Positions 15,725-23,065 of a stretch of 23,644 nucleotides of DNA are shown one piece after another. The notes below the pieces were generated by a model. The model was not told where the DNA came from, ran no database searches, and saw only the letters and a list, made by a program, of their open reading frames with translations. The position numbers and the translations under genes are program-made. This DNA is from an uncultured Flavobacteriales bacterium. Lineage in GTDB: Bacteria > Bacteroidota > Bacteroidia > Flavobacteriales_D > Sanyastnellaceae. The first letter of the stretch is position 1. Every line of letters starts with the position of its first letter. Location of the stretch: the NCBI GenBank assembly GCA_937974555.1, contig CALJKR010000047.1:1-23644 (forward strand). Reading direction: 5' to 3'.

Positions 15725-15818
15725 CTAAGCAAAAACACGTATTTGAAATTCAAAAATGTTAAAAATCAAAGGGCTATTTTATCGGACTCACAAAATGAAA
15801 TTCATGTATTTTCGCTCC

Positions 15819-16973
15819 ATGAAAAGAGGCATTGCAATTTTGGGATCCACAGGGTCCATTGGCACACAAGCGTTAGAAGTAATTGCTGCTCACCCAGACC
15901 ACTTCTCTGTGGAGGTACTTACAGCCCAAAGTAATGCAGATCTTTTGATCCAACAATCGATTGTCTTTAAGCCCAATGCCGTAGTCATTTCTGATAAAAA
16001 TCAGTATCAAAAAGTGAAAGATGCTCTGGACCATTTGGATATCAAAGTATTTGTTGGGGCCGATTCACTTGCTCAAGTGGTAGAAATGGATGGCATCGAT
16101 GTGGTTTTAACTGCGCTTGTGGGTTTTGCAGGGCTAAGACCTACCATCCAGGCGATTCTTGCCAAAAAGCAAATTGCCATTGCCAATAAAGAAACCTTGG
16201 TTGTGGCAGGTGAATATGTCACCAAGCTTGCCCAAGAAAATGGTGTCAATCTTTATCCCGTAGACTCTGAACACAGCGCCATTTTTCAATGCCTTGCGGG
16301 TGAATGGCACAATCCCATTGAGAAAATAATTCTAACCGCCAGTGGTGGTCCTTTCCGAGGACGGAAGCGCGAAGAGCTAACGCATATTACCAAGGCGCAA
16401 GCCTTGAAACACCCCAACTGGACCATGGGTGCTAAAATCACCATCGATTCAGCGACTTTAATGAACAAGGGTCTTGAGGTTATCGAAGCCAAGTGGCTTT
16501 TCAATTTGGAACCCCATCAAATTGACACCATCGTTCATCCCCAGAGTATCATTCACAGCTTGGTTCAATTCACCGATGGCTCCATGAAAGCGCAGATGGG
16601 TTTGCCTGACATGAAATTGCCCATTCAATATGCATTGGGATATCCACAACGATTGTCTTCAGATTTCCCTCGATTTGACTTTGCTCAATTTTCTCAATTG
16701 ACTTTCGAAAAGGCGGACCTCGAAACATTCCGATGTCTACAACTGGCCTATGACGCTATGGCTGTAGGCGGAACCATGCCCTGTGTAATGAATGCAGCCA
16801 ATGAAATAGCCGTTTCTTTGTTCTTGAATGATGAAATTGGCTTCCTACAAATCGGGGAACTGGTAGAATCTGTTATGCAACACCACAATGCGATTTCCCA
16901 ACCCGATTTACAAGATTATTTTGATACAGACTCTTGGGCGAGAGAAACAGCGCTCCATCGCATCAGAGGGTAA
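15819..16973 (+). CDS. dxr: 1-deoxy-D-xylulose-5-phosphate reductoisomerase
   Basis: This enzyme makes 2-C-methyl-D-erythritol 4-phosphate from DXP with NADPH, the committed step of the MEP isoprenoid pathway. I start it at ATG 15819 (MKRGIAILGSTGSIG), giving 384 residues; in-frame ATGs at 15756, 15795 and 15804 would add non-conserved residues before the NADPH motif. Motifs are GSTGSIGTQAL (9-19), IANKETLVVAGE (the NADPH/substrate region), VDSEHSAIFQCL (metal ligands Asp and Glu), LTASGGPFR, and NWTMGAKITIDSATLMNKGL followed by EVIEAKWLF. It is convergent with folB, and the two stops are separated by 1 base. Confidence 0.96.
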   Translation: MKRGIAILGSTGSIGTQALEVIAAHPDHFSVEVLTAQSNADLLIQQSIVFKPNAVVISDKNQYQKVKDALDHLDIKVFVGADSLAQVVEMDGIDVVLTALVGFAGLRPTIQAILAKKQIAIANKETLVVAGEYVTKLAQENGVNLYPVDSEHSAIFQCLAGEWHNPIEKIILTASGGPFRGRKREELTHITKAQALKHPNWTMGAKITIDSATLMNKGLEVIEAKWLFNLEPHQIDTIVHPQSIIHSLVQFTDGSMKAQMGLPDMKLPIQYALGYPQRLSSDFPRFDFAQFSQLTFEKADLETFRCLQLAYDAMAVGGTMPCVMNAANEIAVSLFLNDEIGFLQIGELVESVMQHHNAISQPDLQDYFDTDSWARETALHRIRG

Positions 16974-16974
16974 A

Positions 16975-17334
16975 TTACCCGTGATGCGTTCTTAATTCAA
17001 TACTCACACTGCCTACTTGCCCCGGAATCGGTGGCGCAATCTTGGTTAACTTGACACGTATTGCCTCGGCTTGAGGAAATTCATTCTCCAATGAATGCAA
17101 TATGCGGTAACCCACGGATTCTATCAACTTGGCCCGGATTGCCATTTCTCTTTGCACGATTTCCGTGACCTTAACATAATCTATGGTCAAATCCAAATCG
17201 TCATGGTGCGCGGCCTTCTTAACGTCTACATGAAAAACAGCATCGATGATATACTTTCCACCGATGACGGCTTCTTCTTCCAAACATCCATGCTGGGCAT
17301 AGACTTCAATATCGTTCACATATATTACTCCCAT
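16975..17334 (-). CDS. folB: Dihydroneopterin aldolase
   Basis: FolB converts 7,8-dihydroneopterin to 6-hydroxymethyl-7,8-dihydropterin and glycolaldehyde in folate synthesis. The 119 residues are full length. Conserved features are the N-terminal IYVNDIEVYAQHGCLEEE with the catalytic-region glutamate, DLDLTIDYVKV, ESVGYRILHSL, and RVKLTKIAPPIPG with the conserved lysine. The gene lies 14 bases downstream of gltX on the same strand, so it is probably co-transcribed with it. It is convergent with dxr. Confidence 0.94.
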   Translation of the reverse strand: MGVIYVNDIEVYAQHGCLEEEAVIGGKYIIDAVFHVDVKKAAHHDDLDLTIDYVKVTEIVQREMAIRAKLIESVGYRILHSLENEFPQAEAIRVKLTKIAPPIPGQVGSVSIELRTHHG

Positions 17335-17348
17335 TTTGCAATATTCGT

Positions 17349-18866
17349 TTATCCCAATTGCGCTATACCTGAATCAATTCGGCGGATCACTTCTTCTTTA
17401 CCAATCAATGCTGCCACTTGCGCTGCTGCTGGACCGGTTAAAGTACCGGTTAGCAGCAATCGGAACAAAGGCATTACAGCGCCCATGCCCAATCCTTTGT
17501 CAGCTAAAAATTGCTTGAAAGCAACATCGATATTTTCAACTGTAAATTCTTCTATTCCATTCAAGACGCTACCCCACTCTTTCATCAATGAACCTGACTC
17601 ACCAACCTTCCAACGCTTGGCAACCGCCTCTTGATCAAAGGACTTGGGTGCTACAAATAGATAATCTCCCTCCAACATGTCTTGAACAAACACCGCTCTT
17701 TCCATCATCAATTGCGCAACGCTTTGGGCATATTCATGCGTCACTTCGTAACCCTTTTCACTCAGAAGAGGCAACAACAAATCTGCCAATTCGGGGAGCG
17801 GTGTGTTTCTCAAATATTGTTGATTGAACCAACGCGTTTTATCGGGGTCGAATTTAGATCCGCTTTTTCCAATGCGCTCAATACTGAACGCCTCAATCAT
17901 CTCCGCTTCCGTAAAAATTTCTTGATTGTTACCGGGGGCCCAACCCAAAAGCAACAACATATTGATGAAAGCCTTGGGGAAATAACCGTTTTCTTTGTAG
18001 CCACTGGAAATGGCGCCTGTCGCGGGATCCGTCCATTCCAATGGAAATACGGGGAAGCCCAAACGATCGCCATCACGCTTACTCAACTTGCCATTGCCAT
18101 CGGGTTTCAAAATCAATGGCAAATGCGCAAAAAGAGGCGCTTCAAATTCAAATGCTTTGTACAGCATCACATGCAATGGCGCGCTGGGCAACCACTCTTC
18201 TCCTCGAATAACGTGGGAGATGTTCATGGTCATATCATCCACGACATTGGCCAGGTGATAGGTGGGCATCCCATCAGACTTGAACAACACTTTATCATCC
18301 AATTCATTGGTTGAAAAAACAACCCATCCTCTGATTAAATCTTGAAAACGAACCTCCTCATTGCGGGGCATTTTAAAGCGAATCACATAAGGATCTCCGG
18401 CAGACAATCTCCGTTGCACCTCATCGGAAGGCAAGGTCAACGAATTTTTCATCGTCATTCTGGAAATTGAATTGTATTGCCAATTGGGCATCTTGGCCAA
18501 TTCCGCTTGTTTACGGATATTCTCCAAATCTTCAGACGTATCAAATGCATAATAAGCCCAGCCTTTTTCTACCAATTGTTCCGCGTAAGGCTTGTACATC
18601 GGTTTTCTTTCACTCTGTCTGTAGGGCGCACAATCACCACCATATCCAACCCCTTCATTGGGTTCAATGCCGCACCATTTCAAAGCATCAATGATGTATT
18701 GTTCCGCCCCAGGGACGTAACGTGTTTGGTCGGTATCCTCAATTCGCAACAAAAAATCACCTCCATGTTTTTTGGCAAATAGGTAGTTATACAAAGCCGT
18801 TCTTACCCCTCCCATGTGCAATGGGCCCGTTGGACTTGGAGCAAATCTCACTCTTACTTTACGCAT
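17349..18866 (-). CDS. gltX: Glutamyl-tRNA synthetase
   Basis: GltX charges tRNA-Glu with glutamate. The 505 residues match a bacterial class I enzyme. The N-terminal FAPSPTGPLHMGGVRTALYN (8-27) carries the HIGH-type motif as HMGG at 17-20. The second ATP signature is KLSKRDG at 260-266 (KMSKS equivalent). The helical anticodon-binding part follows, with TRWFNQQYLR at about 344-353. No frameshift or loss of motifs is apparent. Upstream lies an octamer tandem repeat (18941-19004), 74 bases from the start; no convincing TAnnTTTG promoter is visible in between. Confidence 0.96.
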   Translation of the reverse strand: MRKVRVRFAPSPTGPLHMGGVRTALYNYLFAKKHGGDFLLRIEDTDQTRYVPGAEQYIIDALKWCGIEPNEGVGYGGDCAPYRQSERKPMYKPYAEQLVEKGWAYYAFDTSEDLENIRKQAELAKMPNWQYNSISRMTMKNSLTLPSDEVQRRLSAGDPYVIRFKMPRNEEVRFQDLIRGWVVFSTNELDDKVLFKSDGMPTYHLANVVDDMTMNISHVIRGEEWLPSAPLHVMLYKAFEFEAPLFAHLPLILKPDGNGKLSKRDGDRLGFPVFPLEWTDPATGAISSGYKENGYFPKAFINMLLLLGWAPGNNQEIFTEAEMIEAFSIERIGKSGSKFDPDKTRWFNQQYLRNTPLPELADLLLPLLSEKGYEVTHEYAQSVAQLMMERAVFVQDMLEGDYLFVAPKSFDQEAVAKRWKVGESGSLMKEWGSVLNGIEEFTVENIDVAFKQFLADKGLGMGAVMPLFRLLLTGTLTGPAAAQVAALIGKEEVIRRIDSGIAQLG

Positions 18867-18940
18867 CTTGAATACTTTTTAACGCTAAATATTTCTTCTA
18901 AATTCTTTTCTTTTTGATGGACCCCAATCCCCCACTTCCA

Positions 18941-19004
18941 ATCCCCTCATCTCCTCATCCCCTCATCCCTTCATCCCTTCATCCCCTCATCCCCTCATCC
19001 CTTC
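18941..19004. repeat. Eight tandem 8-bp units (ATCYCYTC)
   Basis: Eight consecutive octamers, ATCCCCTC or close variants (ATCTCCTC, ATCCCTTC), run without interruption, with more decayed copies to about 18925. On the minus strand they read GAGGGGAT/GAAGGGAT. The terC stop codon (18995-18997) spans units 7 and 8, so the last two terC codons are also repeat-derived. The pattern is that of a slippage-prone microsatellite. Confidence 0.9.
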
Positions 19005-19765
19005 TTCCTCATTTTCACATTGTGCAATCGAATATTCAGCATTTCTACGGTGACAGAAAATGCCAATGCGATGTATGCATATGTCTTGATATCCACTCCC
19101 TCCGGCATATGCAGAATGTGTGCATCTTCCAAGGATTCCAATAATAAAATCAAACCAATAACCACCAAGAAGGCCAAGGCCAACATTTTTAGGGTTGGGT
19201 ATTTTTCAATAAACTCACTCACATAAGGAGCAAACAATAACATGACAATCATGGCCACAATTACCGCCATGACCATGATGGGCACATTGTTCGATAAACC
19301 CACCGCTGTGATGATGCTATCAAAAGAAAAAACAATGTCAATCAAAGTAATTTGAAGGATTGCCTGAACCCAAGTCAATTTTCTCGAATTGGCCTTCTCT
19401 TCATGATCGGCCTCTTTGAATTTGTGGTAAATCTCATTGGTGGTTTTAACCAAAAGAAAGACCCCTCCGCCAAAAAGAATCAAACCACGACCTGTGATTC
19501 CCATATGACCTAGGTGAAACAAAGGATCCACCATATGTGCAATGAAACTGATGGTGGAGAGCAAAATGATTCTTACAATCAACGCCAAAGTCAATCCAAA
19601 AAATCGTGCGCGTGCCGCTTCTTTTTTGTTGGGTATTTGCCCACAAATAATGGCTATGAAAATGATGTTATCGATGCCCAATACAATCTCCATTAAGATG
19701 AGGGTGAATAAATCAATAACCCCGGAGACAGATTGAAATGGCTCTAAAAATGCGTGTAGTGACAT
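18995..19765 (-). CDS. TerC family integral membrane protein
   Basis: This 256-residue protein has about seven membrane helices and the TerC hallmarks LMEIVLGIDNIIFIAIICG near residue 25-45 and its repeat DIVFSFDSIITAVGLSNNVP about 100 residues later. Both carry acidic residues within the membrane, as in metal-ion exporters. TerC relatives are linked to tellurite resistance and, more recently, to manganese export and loading of secreted enzymes. The direct substrate here is unknown. It follows the GH13-like gene by 31 bases. The stop codon lies inside an octamer tandem repeat. A TATATTCG sequence in the gap is only a weak promoter candidate. Confidence 0.9.
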   Translation of the reverse strand: MSLHAFLEPFQSVSGVIDLFTLILMEIVLGIDNIIFIAIICGQIPNKKEAARARFFGLTLALIVRIILLSTISFIAHMVDPLFHLGHMGITGRGLILFGGGVFLLVKTTNEIYHKFKEADHEEKANSRKLTWVQAILQITLIDIVFSFDSIITAVGLSNNVPIMVMAVIVAMIVMLLFAPYVSEFIEKYPTLKMLALAFLVVIGLILLLESLEDAHILHMPEGVDIKTYAYIALAFSVTVEMLNIRLHNVKMRKKG

Positions 19766-19796
19766 ATGCCGCGAATATACGGCTGAAATCTCAAGG

Positions 19797-20660
19797 TCAT
19801 TGGGACAAATCCACGATCATTTTTTCCCATTTTTCCGGATCAAATTTTTGGTTCTGAAAAAACGAACAAGCCGCACTGCGGTGCATGATGCCCATTCCAA
19901 TGATCCAATGGATCATGGAATTTTCATTCCTTCTAAAAACCTCCCATAACGTTTGATCACTTGCATTCCATAAAGGACCAAATGCGGCACGATCGTGATC
20001 ATAAAGCTTGACCCAATTGCGCGACACAAGATCAAGATCAATGGATGTTGACGTAAACCCAGTAAAAGACAATTGATCCATCCCATCAAATGCTTTGTCC
20101 GCAATCCAACGTATACCCTTGTCCATTGGGGTGCATTTGGCAAAAAAATCTCGCCATGCTTGACTCGATATTCGATAGGCAGCATCGCATCGAAATCCGG
20201 ATATACCGCGCTGTTGAACCCATTTTACTGCGATATCGGCAAAGGCATTCATCAAAGACTCGCTACCATTCAACTGCGCAACATCGGTCCAAGCGGTTCC
20301 AGGCGGATGAGTCACCAATCCGTTTTCATCACGTTCAAACCATTCTGGTTTTTCAGACAGCCACGGATGATCCCATGCGGTGTGATTCATCACCCAATCA
20401 ATCCAAATCTCCAAACCCAAGTAACGACATTCGTCCCTCAGCAGCGACCAATCTTCCTCCCTTCCAAAAGCTGGATCCAAAGCCCAGAAATCTGCGATAC
20501 AATATGGTGAACCCACTGAATTTTTCTCTCCCTTCTTGACCACCGGTAATAAATAAAGGGCGTCGAATCCGACACCCTTAATGGTTGGTAATAGTTCAAT
20601 CAATTGTCGACATTGGTTGTTCTCACCCAACATCGCTCGATTGATTTCTATAACTTTCAT
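19797..20660 (-). CDS. Truncated/degenerate GH13 (alpha-amylase-like) protein
   Basis: This 287-residue protein aligns by motif with the GH13 TIM barrel but is shorter than typical members (usually 400 or more). Region I is present (DWVMNHTA, Asp88-Asn92-His93) and so is region II (GFRCDAA, nucleophile Asp159). Region III reads GIRWIADKAFD (183-193): an aspartate (Asp188) stands where the acid/base glutamate is expected. Region IV has no NHD; the best candidate is RRNENS (243-248). There is no C-terminal beta domain and no signal peptide. It may be a catalytically dead or altered relative. Its start overlaps the hemB stop by 4 bases (ATGA), so it is translationally coupled to haem synthesis; terC follows 31 bases later. 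Confidence 0.78.
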   Translation of the reverse strand: MKVIEINRAMLGENNQCRQLIELLPTIKGVGFDALYLLPVVKKGEKNSVGSPYCIADFWALDPAFGREEDWSLLRDECRYLGLEIWIDWVMNHTAWDHPWLSEKPEWFERDENGLVTHPPGTAWTDVAQLNGSESLMNAFADIAVKWVQQRGISGFRCDAAYRISSQAWRDFFAKCTPMDKGIRWIADKAFDGMDQLSFTGFTSTSIDLDLVSRNWVKLYDHDRAAFGPLWNASDQTLWEVFRRNENSMIHWIIGMGIMHRSAACSFFQNQKFDPEKWEKMIVDLSQ

Positions 20661-21631
20661 GCGTTCTTCAATTGCAAAGCAAACTCTTTGGCGAAATACG
20701 TTAGAATGATGTCCGCTCCAGAGCGCGTAATGCTCAATAGCATTTCATTCATCATTTTATTTCCATCCAACCAGCCCTTTTCTGCTGCTGCCTTTACCAT
20801 GGCGTACTCACCACTGACATTGTAAGCTGCGACAGGTACATTGCTATTGGCCTTGATATCACTGATGATATCCAAGTAGAGCAAAGCGGGTTTAACCATC
20901 ACCATGTCCGCACCTTCCATCAAGTCCAACTCCAATTCACGCAATGCTTCTATTCGATTTGCTGGATCCATCTGATAGGTTTTCTTATCTCCGCTGCGCG
21001 GAGCGCTATCCAATGCCTCTCTAAATGGTCCGTAACAAGCGCTGGCGTATTTGGCGGTGTAGGACATGATGCTTACGTCTACATATCCTGACTCATCAAG
21101 GGCATCTCGGATGAATTCCACTCTTCCATCCATCATATCGGAAGGTCCTACGATGTCAATTCCCGCTTGGGCTTGGGCCACTGCCATCTTACCTAAAATG
21201 GGGAGGGTCTCGTCATTGAGTATTTTACCATCGATGACCAACCCATCGTGACCATCAGAAGAATAAGGATCCATGGCCACATCACTCATCAATGTGATTT
21301 GAGGGAATCTTGCCTTGAGATCGTGAATCAAATGCAGATAAAAATTGTCTTCGGCAAAACTCTTGGAGGCCAACTTGTCTTTGGCTGATTCAGGAAAAAC
21401 CGGAAATAAAACAAAATGTTGAATTCCCAAAGCCACACATTCCGAAACCTCTTGAATCACCTCATGCTGCGACCATCGAAATATACCCGGCATGGAGGCA
21501 ATTGGAATTTTGGTTCCGTTACCTTCAAATACAAAAAGAGGATAAATCAAAGAAGAAAGGGAAACATTTGTTTCCCTTACCATGGAGCGTATAGACTCCG
21601 ATTTTCTATTTCTTCTGGGTCGATTCATCAT
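20657..21631 (-). CDS. hemB: Porphobilinogen synthase (delta-aminolevulinate dehydratase)
   Basis: HemB condenses two 5-aminolevulinate molecules to porphobilinogen in haem synthesis. The 324 residues contain RPRRNRKSESIRSMVRET, VLFPVFPESAKD, the Schiff-base lysines Lys194 (SYTAKYASACYGPFREA) and Lys247 (MVMVKPALLYLDII), and GEYAMVKAAAEKGW. The metal segment reads DVAMDPYSSDGHDG, with Ala119, Asp121 and Asp129 where zinc enzymes have cysteines, so this is the zinc-independent, magnesium-type form. The start overlaps the stop of the upstream lipoprotein gene by 4 bases; a second ATG follows at once, and either gives an equivalent protein. Confidence 0.96.
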   Translation of the reverse strand: MMNRPRRNRKSESIRSMVRETNVSLSSLIYPLFVFEGNGTKIPIASMPGIFRWSQHEVIQEVSECVALGIQHFVLFPVFPESAKDKLASKSFAEDNFYLHLIHDLKARFPQITLMSDVAMDPYSSDGHDGLVIDGKILNDETLPILGKMAVAQAQAGIDIVGPSDMMDGRVEFIRDALDESGYVDVSIMSYTAKYASACYGPFREALDSAPRSGDKKTYQMDPANRIEALRELELDLMEGADMVMVKPALLYLDIISDIKANSNVPVAAYNVSGEYAMVKAAAEKGWLDGNKMMNEMLLSITRSGADIILTYFAKEFALQLKNA

Positions 21632-22083
21632 TGAATTTCTGATTCAATTTGTGAACGCAAATCATTGAACGCGCTTTGCGCATCTTTGATGGCCTTTAGG
21701 ATATCCAAGTCCTTGGCTTCTGCGCCAAAGGGATTTTCCACACCATTCTTCTCTTCTTCCTCAGTAGGCAACAATTTGCTATTGGATTGCCAATCGGCCA
21801 ATTTGCTTTTGGCCTCTTCAATGGCTGTTTTTTTGGTCATCAACGAAGTATACTCTTGTACTTTCATTGAATCAGCGGCCAAGTTGGTATCCTGCGACAT
21901 CAATGCGATCATCTTTTCTACGTTTCCAGCCTCTACGGTGAGCGTAGAATCCAAATTGGATTTCTGCTTCAACAGCCCCGCCTGAATATTTCTGGCTTCT
22001 TTCATCATTTCACTTTCCGAAGATCCGCATGCTACGATGACCAACATGGTTGCCATCATCATCCAAACACTTAACTTTTTCAT
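21628..22083 (-). CDS. Small lipoprotein with coiled-coil region, function unknown
   Basis: The protein has 151 residues from the ATG at 22083, where it begins MKKLSVWMMMATMLVIVACG. I prefer this to the in-frame ATG at 22140, which would run into the yidD gene. The lipobox is IVAC (Cys at about residue 19), so it should be lipidated and exported. The mature part is polar and helical, with many K, E and Q residues and heptad-like spacing (KEARNIQAGLLKQKSNLDST; KDLDILKAIKDAQSAF). I do not recognise a family. It sits 7 bases after yidD and overlaps hemB by 4 bases, so it is probably co-transcribed with both. Confidence 0.8.
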   Translation of the reverse strand: MKKLSVWMMMATMLVIVACGSSESEMMKEARNIQAGLLKQKSNLDSTLTVEAGNVEKMIALMSQDTNLAADSMKVQEYTSLMTKKTAIEEAKSKLADWQSNSKLLPTEEEEKNGVENPFGAEAKDLDILKAIKDAQSAFNDLRSQIESEIQ

Positions 22084-22090
22084 TTCTATA

Positions 22091-22330
22091 TTATTTGTTG
22101 TTTTCTTTAACATTTTTCTTGGGTACCGGATCAAAACCAAAACCTCCCCAAGGATGACATCGCGCGATTCTTTTTAAACCCATCCAACTTCCCTTTATTG
22201 CTCCCCATTCTTGGATGGCCTCTTGCGTATATCGGCTACAAGTGGGCTGATATCTGCAATTGGAACCCAACAGCGGTGAAAGGTACATTTGATATAATCG
22301 GATCAGGAATATAAAAAATCGAGCGATCAC
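22091..22330 (-). CDS. yidD: Membrane protein insertion efficiency factor YidD
   Basis: YidD is a small, cysteine-containing, membrane-associated protein that helps YidC insert inner-membrane proteins. The 79 residues match its usual size. Diagnostic features are the N-terminal amphipathic helix (FFIFLIRLYQMYLSPLLGSN), CRYQPTCSRYTQEAI with two cysteines, GLKRIARCHPWGGFGFDPVP with the third, and a short basic tail. The DUF4290 gene is 26 bases upstream and the lipoprotein gene 7 bases downstream. yidC is not in the window. Confidence 0.96.
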   Translation of the reverse strand: MIARFFIFLIRLYQMYLSPLLGSNCRYQPTCSRYTQEAIQEWGAIKGSWMGLKRIARCHPWGGFGFDPVPKKNVKENNK

Positions 22331-22356
22331 TTTTCAAATTTACGTCGTTCAAGGAA

Positions 22357-23052
22357 CTAACGCTTCTTGAATTTTCGATTTTTGTTTTTATTCACTTTTT
22401 TACGGAAACCATCTTCCAAGAAGTCGTTCAATTTGTTGCCTTGAATGGTTTTAACAGCCGTCAGGTTTTGGATACCCGCCACATCTATTTTCCCTTTACT
22501 CAAATATTGCAAATCTTTTAAAACGACATCATCGGTAACCGAGTTTCTGTTCCAATTGAGCGCATTTTGCTTCATCAGATTGGCGATGGATTTGGCAAAA
22601 GCTTTCTTCTCTTCTCCATCTTCCAGCACGGCGCATTTCTGAATCAAACTTTCTACGTAACGTCCATAGTGACCAAACTTCACCTCACCCGTTGGGTAAG
22701 GAAGCACTTGGGGTCTCACTTGCAACTCTTCTCGTCCGGGCATCGGATAAGGGCTATCGACATCCAATTTAAAATCCGACATGATCATCAAATGCACCCA
22801 CAATTTGTGGTGAAAATCCTCCATGTCTCTGAGGTAAGGGAACAATTGTCCCATAACAGAAAGAATCGCTTTGCAACATTGATTGCGCTGTTCGCGGTCC
22901 TCAAGTGTCAATGCATATTCCACCATTTTTTGAATATTCCGTCCGTATTCAGGAATCAAAAGATCTTTTCTCAAACTATTGATTTCTAAAACGTGCGGAT
23001 TTAATTTTTCTCCTGGCTCTCTGAAAGAGCTGGATGCGCGCATCATCTCCAT
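22357..23052 (-). CDS. DUF4290 domain-containing protein
   Basis: This 231-residue protein matches DUF4290, a family found in Bacteroidota with no known function. Recognisable parts are LLIPEYGRNIQKMVEYALTL, a central LFPYLRDMEDFHHKLWVHLM, and VKFGHYGRYVESLIQKCA. It appears soluble and mostly helical. The last 20 residues or so are strongly basic (FRKKVNKNKNRKFKKR), which could bind nucleic acid or membrane phospholipid. It begins 13 bases after the uvrD/pcrA stop, so it is likely in the same transcript. A start at Met3 or Met4 is equally possible. Confidence 0.88.
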   Translation of the reverse strand: MEMMRASSSFREPGEKLNPHVLEINSLRKDLLIPEYGRNIQKMVEYALTLEDREQRNQCCKAILSVMGQLFPYLRDMEDFHHKLWVHLMIMSDFKLDVDSPYPMPGREELQVRPQVLPYPTGEVKFGHYGRYVESLIQKCAVLEDGEEKKAFAKSIANLMKQNALNWNRNSVTDDVVLKDLQYLSKGKIDVAGIQNLTAVKTIQGNKLNDFLEDGFRKKVNKNKNRKFKKR

Positions 23053-23065
23053 ATTGTTATTTGAC

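Noticed and set aside
15756..15818. Longer dxr starting at 15756
   Set aside because: The extra residues precede the NADPH motif and are not conserved; the ATG at 15819 gives the standard dxr N-terminus.
17682..18314. 210-residue plus-strand reading frame inside gltX
   Set aside because: It is antisense to an intact, highly conserved gltX and has no recognisable domain or start context; it is an out-of-frame shadow.
20073..20539. Two plus-strand frames of about 145-149 residues within the GH13-like gene
   Set aside because: Both overlap the GH13 motifs on the other strand and have compositions typical of antisense translation.
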